From assembly GCA_021772555.1 (NCBI GenBank), contig JAJFLT010000267.1, positions 1-8,626 on the forward strand: a stretch of 8,626 nucleotides of DNA, in the 5' to 3' direction. The translations under genes and the position numbers were made by a program. Of this stretch, positions 1-5,457 are shown in pieces; within the stretch, counting starts at the first letter, position 1, and each line of letters opens with the position of its first letter. This DNA comes from Opitutales bacterium. GTDB taxonomy: Bacteria > Verrucomicrobiota > Verrucomicrobiia > Opitutales > UBA2987. The notes below the pieces were generated by a model. That model was given only the letters and a program-made list of their open reading frames with translations. It did no database searches and had not been told where the DNA came from.

Positions 1-313
1 CGTCCTGCAGGCCGGCGTATTCGTATTCTGTGAGCAACCTGCGCACATATTTGTAGATTTGGCGCAATTCATCCTCGGGGGAATCTTTCGGGATGGTGAC
101 GATGATTTTGGCCACAGTCTCCATCTTGTTAATTTCCGCCACGGTCTCCGGAGAAAGTGTATAGGCATGGTTGCGGGAAAGATCGAACCGCTGGAAATGC
201 CTCGTGGCCAAAAAATTCAATCCCACAATCAAGACAATGCCGAGCAGGATTTGCACACCCCGGTTAAGGCGTATGTATCTGTTGACGGTCCTGAAATTTT
301 CTGCCTTGAACAT
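1..313 (-). CDS. GldG-like auxiliary protein of an ABC-2 export system (N-terminal part, cut by window edge)
   Basis: The reading frame is open from the ATG at 313 to the window edge, giving 104 residues and no stop. The protein starts with a short basic cytoplasmic segment, then one membrane span at about residues 20-36 (QILLGIVLIVGLNFLA). The motif FDLSRNHAYTLSPET (residues 43-57) follows. FDL(S/T)...YTLSP just after the first span is the hallmark of the GldG/'ABC-type uncharacterised transport' family, whose large periplasmic domain would lie in the missing part. It begins 11 bases after the permease stop codon, so it is probably the third gene of one operon with the ATPase and permease. 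No clear Shine-Dalgarno sequence is seen. The family is known from Bacteroidota gliding motility, but homologues occur widely in non-gliding bacteria and the substrate is unknown. The family call is fairly sure; the role is not. Confidence 0.8.
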   Translation of the reverse strand, partial: MFKAENFRTVNRYIRLNRGVQILLGIVLIVGLNFLATRHFQRFDLSRNHAYTLSPETVAEINKMETVAKIIVTIPKDSPEDELRQIYKYVRRLLTEYEYAGLQD

Positions 314-324
314 AATAACGGGAT

Positions 325-1080
325 TTACGTTTTTGCCTCCACCATTAAAACGGACAGGCCCAGCACAAGAGCGCAATTACTGATGTAAAAAAAGAATGGC
401 CTTGTATCGATGACGCCTAAACTGAAGTCCTCCAGGTGCTTGAATATCTGGACATAGCTGAGTGTCTCCCCCAACCAGGGAAACAAAGCTATGGTTTCTT
501 CCTGCAATTCACGCATCCCGATGATGATGATAAAGAGAATGCAGAAACTGAGCATGGCAGCGACAAACTGGCTGCGGGTCAGGCTGCTCGCAAAAATGCC
601 CACCGCGATGAAGAGCAAACCGCTGAGTGCAACGAAAGTGTAGCCGCCCATGAGTGCGCCGCCGTCCAGGAGATGGCGGCTGGCGGCGGTAGAATCCAGG
701 CCGATGCTGATGACCCAGGGGAAAGCCAGGGTCAGCAACCACAGCAGGCAGTAAAACAGGTAAGCGGCAAAAAACTTGCTGACTATGATTTCCAGGGCAT
801 TGACCGGCGTGGTCATGAGTGTTTCCAAGGTTCCCAGCCGACGTTCCTCGGCCACGCTTTTCATGGTCAGCAGTGGGACCACGAAAAATACCGGCAGCCA
901 GAATAGTTGAAAAAACATGCTCGCGGGCAATCCGTCTAGAGGCGCCAGGCTGTATTGCAGAAGGATGCGCCAGTAAATCCAGCCCATGAGAAATAAAAAT
1001 AGCACCCCCGCCGCGTAAGTTGAGGGGGAAATGAGAAGGGCTCTCAGTTCATGGTGCAAGAGACTGAAAAAATGCTTCAT
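325..1080 (-). CDS. ABC-2 type permease, GldF-like
   Basis: A 251-residue inner-membrane protein with about six predicted spans (near residues 21-40, 56-75, 103-127, 143-168, 172-190 and 228-247). Two stretches mark the GldF/ABC-2 permease family: the cytoplasmic coupling segment MKSVAEERRLGTLETLMTTP (73-92) and a C-terminal HLEDFSLGVIDTRP (215-228) before the last span. It should form the membrane channel for the ATPase encoded immediately upstream. The frame is open further upstream to 1257, but that part overlaps the ATPase gene in another frame and is not membrane-like. The ATG at 1080, 7 bases after the ATPase stop, gives the normal family N-terminus (MKHFFSLLHHELRALL). There is no strong ribosome binding site, so translational coupling to the ATPase is plausible. 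Substrate unknown. Confidence 0.88.
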   Translation of the reverse strand: MKHFFSLLHHELRALLISPSTYAAGVLFLFLMGWIYWRILLQYSLAPLDGLPASMFFQLFWLPVFFVVPLLTMKSVAEERRLGTLETLMTTPVNALEIIVSKFFAAYLFYCLLWLLTLAFPWVISIGLDSTAASRHLLDGGALMGGYTFVALSGLLFIAVGIFASSLTRSQFVAAMLSFCILFIIIIGMRELQEETIALFPWLGETLSYVQIFKHLEDFSLGVIDTRPFFFYISNCALVLGLSVLMVEAKT

Positions 1081-1087
1081 GACGGAT

Positions 1088-2101
1088 TCAAAATGACTCT
1101 GGAGTCTCTTGGTCATTGGGCTTAACCGCCGGCAGGACTTCCTTCCAGCTTCGGCGGGTAGCCGATAGAAAAATGTCTTCCAGATTAGCTTCCACTCGAT
1201 TGAATGCACGCACCCGAATACCCGGCTGTTGTTGAAACTTTTCCAGGATTCGTTCACTAAAATCCTCGGTTTGCGGCGTGGTTAAGGTGACGTTGAGAAA
1301 ACCGTCGCTATCCGGTTTTCCCATCGGCGCCCAAGTCATGCCGGGTTCAATCTCCTTCAGCAATTGCCCAAAATCGCCCAGCCCGCCTTTCATTTCAACC
1401 CGGTAGGTGACCCGATTGATAAACTCCTTGCGCAAAGATTCGGCATTGCCGGAGGCCACAATGCGACCGTGGTTGATAATAATCACGCGGTCGCAGGACA
1501 ATTCGATTTCAGCCAACACATGGCTCGATATTATGACCGTCATTTTACCGCGAAATGTTTCGATCAAGTCTCTGATGGCAAGAATCTGATGCGGGTCCAG
1601 CCCGATGGTGGGCTCGTCCATAATAATGACTTCGGGCTCGGCCAAAATGGCATCGGCAATGCCGACGCGCTGCCGGTAGCCCTTGGACAAGGAGCCGATG
1701 ACTTTGTGGCTCGTTTTTCGGTTCAAATCGCAAAGATCGAGAACTTCCTGCAGCCGCTTCTTCTGTCTTTTGGCCGGGATTTCTTTCAGGCGGGCCCGAA
1801 AACGCAGGTATTCCAGCACCCGCATGTCCTCGGGCAAAGGATTGTTTTCCGGCATATAGCCTAGGAGCCGCTTGACATCGTCGATCCGGGTGGCAACGGA
1901 AAACCCGCCGATCCTGGCAATGCCCGAAGTGGCCGGAATCAGTCCGCACAAAATACGCATGGTGGTGCTTTTCCCAGCCCCGTTGGGACCCAAAAACCCC
2001 ACCACCTCCCCATGCTCGATATTGAAGGACACGTCTTCTATGGCGGTGAGCTGATGGTAACGCTTGGTGAGGTTCTGAACCTCGATGCTGTGCCCTGCCA
2101 T
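1088..2101 (-). CDS. ABC transporter ATP-binding protein, GldA-like
   Basis: A 337-residue cytoplasmic ATPase of an ABC-2 exporter. Visible motifs are Walker A GPNGAGKST (38-46), a Q-loop region GYMPENNPLPE in which Glu stands at the usual Gln position (common in the GldA/DrrA-type branch), signature LSKGYRQR (138-145), Walker B IIMDEP with TIGLDP after it (159-170), and the switch His in SSH (192-194). The C-terminal ~110 residues form the extra domain typical of DrrA/GldA-type ATPases. The start is taken at the ATG at 2101; a TTG two codons earlier (2107) is also in frame but less likely. It is the first gene of the ATPase-permease-GldG set and lies 89 bases after coaX. The enzyme class is certain; what the complex exports is not shown. 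Confidence 0.93.
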   Translation of the reverse strand: MAGHSIEVQNLTKRYHQLTAIEDVSFNIEHGEVVGFLGPNGAGKSTTMRILCGLIPATSGIARIGGFSVATRIDDVKRLLGYMPENNPLPEDMRVLEYLRFRARLKEIPAKRQKKRLQEVLDLCDLNRKTSHKVIGSLSKGYRQRVGIADAILAEPEVIIMDEPTIGLDPHQILAIRDLIETFRGKMTVIISSHVLAEIELSCDRVIIINHGRIVASGNAESLRKEFINRVTYRVEMKGGLGDFGQLLKEIEPGMTWAPMGKPDSDGFLNVTLTTPQTEDFSERILEKFQQQPGIRVRAFNRVEANLEDIFLSATRRSWKEVLPAVKPNDQETPESF

Positions 2102-2128
2102 AATCAAAATTTTATATTCGGAAATAAC

Positions 2129-2156
2129 ATTTAATAATAGATATAGACACCGGCAA
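2129..2156 (-). promoter_or_regulatory. possible promoter of the ABC operon in the AT-rich coaX-ATPase gap
   Basis: The 89 bp gap between the coaX stop and the ATPase start (2102-2190) is strikingly AT-rich compared with the flanking genes. On the minus strand it contains TTGCCG (2156-2151), a 16-base spacer and TTAAAT (2134-2129), a weak sigma70-like pair. An independent promoter for the ABC operon would fit the change of function here, but the match is poor and read-through from coaX is equally possible. Confidence 0.25.
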
Positions 2157-2190
2157 GGGGTGAAATGGTTCGATAAATTATTAAATTAAA

Positions 2191-2961
2191 TTATTGTCTG
2201 GTATAGGCTTCAGCCAATCCGAGCAAGGTTATGTGGGGATTGAACTCGATATCGGAGAGCCAGGTCTGGGGTAGCATTCCGGCGCTACCGCCGGTGGCCA
2301 CGACTTTTGCCGGACCCTCGCCGCGTTCCCGCAACTCCTGCAGGACGCGGTCCAGGAGGGCGCGGATCATGCCTTCAAATCCGACCGCACAACCCAGTTT
2401 CATGGCCTCGACGGTAGTCTTACCGATCCCCGCCGACACCATCAGGTCGTTGGGATCGAGTTCCGGCAGCAAAGCGGTTCGCTCATGCAGGTAGCGGGTG
2501 ATAACACCCAGCCCCGGAGCGATGATGCCGCCTTCGTAACCTTTGCTCGAAACGATGTCGAAAGTAACCGCCGTACCCATATCGATGACCACCACCGGTG
2601 TTCCGTAAATCTTTTTACCGGCCACCGCATTGGCCAGAATATCCTGACCGATTTCGCGAACATCAGGAAAATTAAATTCCAGTGGGCAATTTTCGCAGGT
2701 AATCTGGTATAGGGGTTTACCCCAACTGGCTTTGGACAAAAGCTCGCGGAATTTCTCGGTTGCTTTCGGTACCACGGACCCATATGCCAATCCCTCCACA
2801 GCAGAATTTTCGGAGGCATGCTTTTGCAGGATAGGCAGTATCCCCATTTGAGGATCCTCCAGCAGTTTTGTGGAAAAGAAGCCGTTTTGCGAAACACCTT
2901 CCGGGCAGACCAAACCGAATTGGGTATTGGTGTTGTTGATATTGATGGCTAGAATGCTCAT
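2191..2961 (-). CDS. coaX: type III pantothenate kinase (CoaX family) with altered motif 1
   Basis: A 256-residue protein, the normal CoaX length. CoaX phosphorylates pantothenate, the first step of CoA synthesis, using the acetate-kinase/Hsp70 (ASKHA) fold. Motifs in order: motif 1 NINNTNT (7-13), SVVP (62-65), GQD (105-107) with the putative catalytic Asp107, DMGTAVTFD (127-135), GGIIAPG (144-150), GKTTVEAM (180-187) and ATGGSAG (222-228). Two usual residues are changed: the Asp opening motif 1 (normally D-x-G-N-T/S) is Asn7 with Asn9 in place of Gly, and the Arg normally following the catalytic Asp is Ile108. The ATG overlaps the birA stop as ATGA (2961-2958), indicating coupled translation. 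birA-coaX neighbours and fusions are known from Bordetella and Neisseria. The family is sure; full catalytic activity is open because of the substitutions. Confidence 0.9.
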   Translation of the reverse strand: MSILAININNTNTQFGLVCPEGVSQNGFFSTKLLEDPQMGILPILQKHASENSAVEGLAYGSVVPKATEKFRELLSKASWGKPLYQITCENCPLEFNFPDVREIGQDILANAVAGKKIYGTPVVVIDMGTAVTFDIVSSKGYEGGIIAPGLGVITRYLHERTALLPELDPNDLMVSAGIGKTTVEAMKLGCAVGFEGMIRALLDRVLQELRERGEGPAKVVATGGSAGMLPQTWLSDIEFNPHITLLGLAEAYTRQ

Positions 2962-3968
2962 TGGCCGCTGTGAGACAGAGTTTCCGTCGAGCCCAGGCTG
3001 ACATCCCCAGCCCTTAACTTAACAATTTTCCCCTCCTCTGTGCGGAGCCGCAAGGCCCCGTAGTCTTCAATTCCATCTGCTCTACCACAATGGAAACCAT
3101 TTTCGCTGCGGGCCTTGATCTGTTTGTCCTTGAGGCAATCGTATTGCTCCCAGGATTGAAGGAACTTCCGCCCATCGATCCCCCGGCAGAACTCGTCATA
3201 AGCCCTTATTCCGCAAGCCACCAGGCGCGCCGACAACGGATTGATGGGCAAAGGTTGTCCCTTGGCCTCGGCCAGGGAAACGGCACCTTCGGCAAACGCC
3301 GCCGGCCATTCCCGACAGCGGCCATTGACATTCAGCCCCAAGCCGAAAACCAGATCCCGGGTCGAATCGGAGTCAATTCGTGCCTCGGTCAACATACCGC
3401 CCGTTTTTTTCTCGAAGAGAACGAGATCATTGGGCCATTTTATCATGAGAGGCAATTGGCTGATTTCCCTGATTTCCCGGCACAGATGAACGCCCATCCA
3501 AAGCGTGAACAGCTGCATATTGCGGGGGGACATGTGTGGTCGAAAAGCCAGGCTCAGGTAGCAATTCCCCTCCTCCGGGCTGTGCCATTTGCGGCCCTGT
3601 CGTCCGCGACCCTCGCGCTGGCGGGAGGAAAGCACCGCAAAGGGCGTTTCCCGGCCGTCGGCCAGTTGCCTTTCCACTTCGCTGCTGGTGCTGTCGATTT
3701 CCGGAAAACATAAAAGGCTTGTCCGGCATCCTTCGAGCGCGAGATAGGCCCTCACTAAAGGACCGAAAAGCTCGCAAGGTTCTTCTATTAAACGGTAACC
3801 GGTGTGTCGAATTGCCTCGAAGACAAACCCGGCCTCGCGCAGTTTTTCCAGCCGGGCCCACACCGCCACCCGCGAAATGCCAAGAATTTCAGCGATGGAA
3901 CTGCCCGAGACATAGCCGGGGGCGGCTTTGAGCAGGCTCTGCAATATGATGGCATCGGCTTCCGGCAT
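2958..3968 (-). CDS. birA: bifunctional biotin-[acetyl-CoA-carboxylase] ligase / biotin repressor
   Basis: A 336-residue protein that makes biotinoyl-AMP and attaches biotin to the carrier domain of acetyl-CoA carboxylase. The N-terminal winged helix-turn-helix is intact (about residues 20-60, SSIAEILGISRVAVWARLEK, then HTGYRL), so it may also act as a repressor. The ligase core shows the biotinoyl-AMP loop GRGRQGRKW (120-128), KWPNDL (177-182), a Lys-containing EKKTGGMLTE (186-195, biotin-pocket lysine region) and GLGLNVN (209-215). The C-terminal SH3-like domain ends with AGDVSL (320-325). The gene starts at the ATG at 3968, 91 bases after nadC, with no clear Shine-Dalgarno. Its stop overlaps the coaX start. 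No biotin synthesis gene or recognisable BirA operator is seen, so regulatory function is only inferred from the helix-turn-helix. Confidence 0.94.
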   Translation of the reverse strand: MPEADAIILQSLLKAAPGYVSGSSIAEILGISRVAVWARLEKLREAGFVFEAIRHTGYRLIEEPCELFGPLVRAYLALEGCRTSLLCFPEIDSTSSEVERQLADGRETPFAVLSSRQREGRGRQGRKWHSPEEGNCYLSLAFRPHMSPRNMQLFTLWMGVHLCREIREISQLPLMIKWPNDLVLFEKKTGGMLTEARIDSDSTRDLVFGLGLNVNGRCREWPAAFAEGAVSLAEAKGQPLPINPLSARLVACGIRAYDEFCRGIDGRKFLQSWEQYDCLKDKQIKARSENGFHCGRADGIEDYGALRLRTEEGKIVKLRAGDVSLGSTETLSHSGQ

Positions 3969-4059
3969 TCAACTTATGTATTGTTAAAAATAAAAGAAGG
4001 TTGAAAGCATGACCGGCGAGGCCACCTCCGCAACAGCAAATCAAGCTGGTAAAACACCG

Positions 4060-5010
4060 CTAATCCTGCCAATCAAAACCTAAATCCACCCAGTTGCTTT
4101 GGTGCACGAGCGCCCCACAGGAAATAAAGTCCAAACCGATTGCAGCCAAAGTCGACAACCTCTCCAGAGTGATTCCCCCGCTGGCCTCAGTGCAGGCGCG
4201 GGTGCCGATGAGGGCCTGCCCTTCCACCAGATCGTCATTGGAAAAATTGTCCAATAATATGACATCGGGGTTTGCCTCCAGAACGGATGGGATTTGGGCC
4301 AGAGAATCCACTTCGATTTCCACCAATAGGCCCGGCGTGCGTTGGCGCGCGTTCTCGACAGCTTGCACCAACCGCTGGCTCTCTTTAACCCCCGCGCCCG
4401 TCACGGCCAAGTGGTTGTCTTTGAACATTATCCGGTCGAATAACCCGATTCGGTGGTTCCACCCGCCCCCGCAGGCCACCGCGTATTTTTCCAGCACACG
4501 AAAACCGGGTGTCGTTTTGCGGGTGTCCAAAAGCTTGGTCCGGCACCACCCGAGCGCCTCCACATACCGCGAGGTCTGAGTGGCCACGCCGCTCAAATGC
4601 TGGAGAAAATTCAGCGCAACCCTTTCCGCCTGCAAGAGTGTGGAAACCGGCCCTGAAATCCGGCCCAGACAGGTTCCCGCAGATACTTTTTGGCCATCCT
4701 CGATCATGGGGTCCCATTGGCAGCCGCCCCCATACTCCCCGAGAACAAGTGGCATCAAACGAAGCCCGCAGGGAATCATGGGAACGCGCGCCACGAGGGC
4801 AGCCCGGCCGATGCCGGCGGAAGCCAATGCCTGAGTGGTAGCATCTCCGGGAAAAGCGGGCAAGGCGGCCAGTCCGGCCCCTTCCAGGTCTTCCTCCTTG
4901 GCCAGTAGAATGAGCTGGCGCAAATAGACTTCATCCAGATCTTTCCAACCGATCCGTTGGGCGCAGGATTTCCCGGTTGATGGTTTTCCCTTTTTCTCTG
5001 CCATTCGCAT
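4060..5010 (-). CDS. nadC: nicotinate-nucleotide pyrophosphorylase (carboxylating), quinolinate phosphoribosyltransferase
   Basis: A 316-residue enzyme converting quinolinate and PRPP to nicotinate mononucleotide and CO2 in de novo NAD synthesis. The family's substrate-binding motifs are all present: ERVALNFLQHLSGVAT (129-144), DTRKTTPG (162-169), YAVACGGGWNHR (176-187), KDNH (197-200), EIEVD (231-235), LLDN (252-255) and EASGGI (275-280). The frame extends to a TTG at 5028, but a strong GGAGG at 5020-5016 lies five bases before the ATG at 5010, so that start is preferred over the TTG and over a second ATG at 5004. The first ~25 residues are Lys-rich and outside the conserved core. It is the first gene of the nadC-birA-coaX cluster, with a good promoter upstream. 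nadA and nadB are not in the window. Confidence 0.95.
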   Translation of the reverse strand: MRMAEKKGKPSTGKSCAQRIGWKDLDEVYLRQLILLAKEEDLEGAGLAALPAFPGDATTQALASAGIGRAALVARVPMIPCGLRLMPLVLGEYGGGCQWDPMIEDGQKVSAGTCLGRISGPVSTLLQAERVALNFLQHLSGVATQTSRYVEALGWCRTKLLDTRKTTPGFRVLEKYAVACGGGWNHRIGLFDRIMFKDNHLAVTGAGVKESQRLVQAVENARQRTPGLLVEIEVDSLAQIPSVLEANPDVILLDNFSNDDLVEGQALIGTRACTEASGGITLERLSTLAAIGLDFISCGALVHQSNWVDLGFDWQD

Positions 5011-5015
5011 GTCCG

Positions 5016-5020
5016 CCTCC
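5016..5020 (-). promoter_or_regulatory. Shine-Dalgarno sequence of nadC
   Basis: GGAGG on the minus strand, five bases before the ATG at 5010. It is the clearest ribosome binding site in the window and decides the nadC start against the upstream TTG at 5028, which would place the site inside the coding region. Confidence 0.7.
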
Positions 5021-5044
5021 AAATCCAATGAAGATATTCAATTG

Positions 5045-5073
5045 AAAATATTTGCCAAGCCGGATTTTCTCAA
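5045..5073 (-). promoter_or_regulatory. sigma70-like promoter of the nadC cluster
   Basis: On the minus strand: TTGAGA (5073-5068, 5 of 6 to TTGACA), a 17-base spacer, and TATTTT (5050-5045, 4 of 6 to TATAAT). The expected start near 5038 gives a leader of about 28 bases carrying the GGAGG site. A second, overlapping possibility is TTGGCA (5058-5053), a 16-base spacer and TATCTT (5036-5031). A 10 bp palindrome TTCAATTGAA (5037-5046) overlaps the -10 and start region, and a 12 bp palindrome lies four bases upstream of the -35. Confidence 0.5.
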
Positions 5074-5077
5074 GAAC

Positions 5078-5089
5078 AGCCTGCAGGCT
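5078..5089. promoter_or_regulatory. 12 bp perfect palindrome next to the nadC promoter
   Basis: AGCCTGCAGGCT is self-complementary over all 12 bases and ends four bases from the nadC -35 element. A further 7 bp inverted pair, CCAAGCC (5055-5061) and GGCTTGG (5086-5092), brackets the -35. Position and symmetry would suit a repressor operator, but no known NAD-regulator site is recognised and chance is possible. Confidence 0.3.
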
Positions 5090-5157
5090 TGGGATGGTTT
5101 ATGCGCTCCCGCTAAAGAATTTGCCACGAACCTATCTCAAATTCGAAGATGATGATG

Positions 5158-5258
5158 CAGAGAGCAATTATGGGCTTGGAGCAAGGCGCGACGGGGCTTG
5201 CAGGGCTGGTAGCCCTGTGGCCCCGACGGAACGCCGCTCAAACACATAATTGCCTCTG
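5158..5258. repeat. long imperfect palindrome A with nested hairpin (inside the 274 bp element)
   Basis: The core is CAGGGCT-GGT-AGCCCTG (5201-5217), a 7 bp stem with a three-base loop. Outside it CGGGGC (5192-5197) pairs with GCCCCG (5220-5225), GGCG (5185-5188) with CGCC (5232-5235), GCAATTATG (5164-5172) with CATAATTGC (5245-5253), and CAGAG (5158-5162) with CTCTG (5254-5258). The whole 101 bases can therefore fold into one long interrupted hairpin on either strand. Confidence 0.75.
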
Positions 5259-5282
5259 TCCGAAGGATTTGTGCGGCACGAT

Positions 5283-5354
5283 GGCAACTGTGGCGTTGGT
5301 TTGCGCCCGAGGGGCTTCCAGCCCATCTGGGCGCAAAGCCGCCTGGCATCTGCC
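5283..5354. repeat. imperfect palindrome B with nested hairpin (inside the 274 bp element)
   Basis: TTTGCGCCC (5300-5308) pairs with GGGCGCAAA (5329-5337). Within this, GGGCT (5312-5316) pairs with AGCCC (5320-5324) around a TCC triloop. Weaker pairing continues outward to GGCA (5283-5286) and TGCC (5351-5354). The design (outer stem, small internal loop, inner stem, three-base loop) repeats that of palindrome A although the sequences differ. Confidence 0.7.
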
Positions 5355-5457
5355 ACCGTGGCGCTACAAACATCATTCATCTGCGATTTTGAGATAGGTT
5401 CTCCTCCTTCCATCTGTAATATTGCCTTTTCAAAGGGTCGATGCAACGGTCACGGCA

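Larger units (their letters stand above)
5128..5401. repeat. 274 bp intergenic element with ~30 bp terminal inverted repeats and two internal palindromes
   Basis: The left end (5128-5157) and the reverse complement of the right end (5371-5401) match over 31 columns with two substitutions and one single-base gap. Both begin GAACCTATCTCAAA. Inside lie two imperfect palindromes, 5158-5258 and about 5283-5354, joined by a short linker. The element holds no credible gene: the small open frames on both strands follow the palindrome sequence and lack start signals. It sits in the divergent region between nadC and the S9 gene. Size, terminal repeats and lack of coding capacity fit a MITE or composite REP/BIME-like repeat, and a structured RNA is possible. 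No target-site duplication is obvious. The structure is directly visible; mobility is an inference. Confidence 0.7.

Noticed and set aside
436..906. 156-codon open frame on the plus strand
   Set aside because: It is antisense to the well-supported permease, has biased low-complexity composition and shows no recognisable motif.
1081..1257. Upstream extension of the permease reading frame (59 extra residues)
   Set aside because: It overlaps the ATPase C-terminus in another frame, is not membrane-like, and the ATG at 1080 gives the usual family start.
3090..3931. Overlapping plus-strand open frames opposite birA
   Set aside because: birA is strongly supported by motifs; the opposite frames have no domain features and arise from GC-rich codon bias.
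5137..5446. Small open frames on both strands within the intergenic inverted-repeat element
   Set aside because: Their sequence follows the palindromes, they lack ribosome sites, and both strands are equally open, as expected of a repeat rather than a gene.
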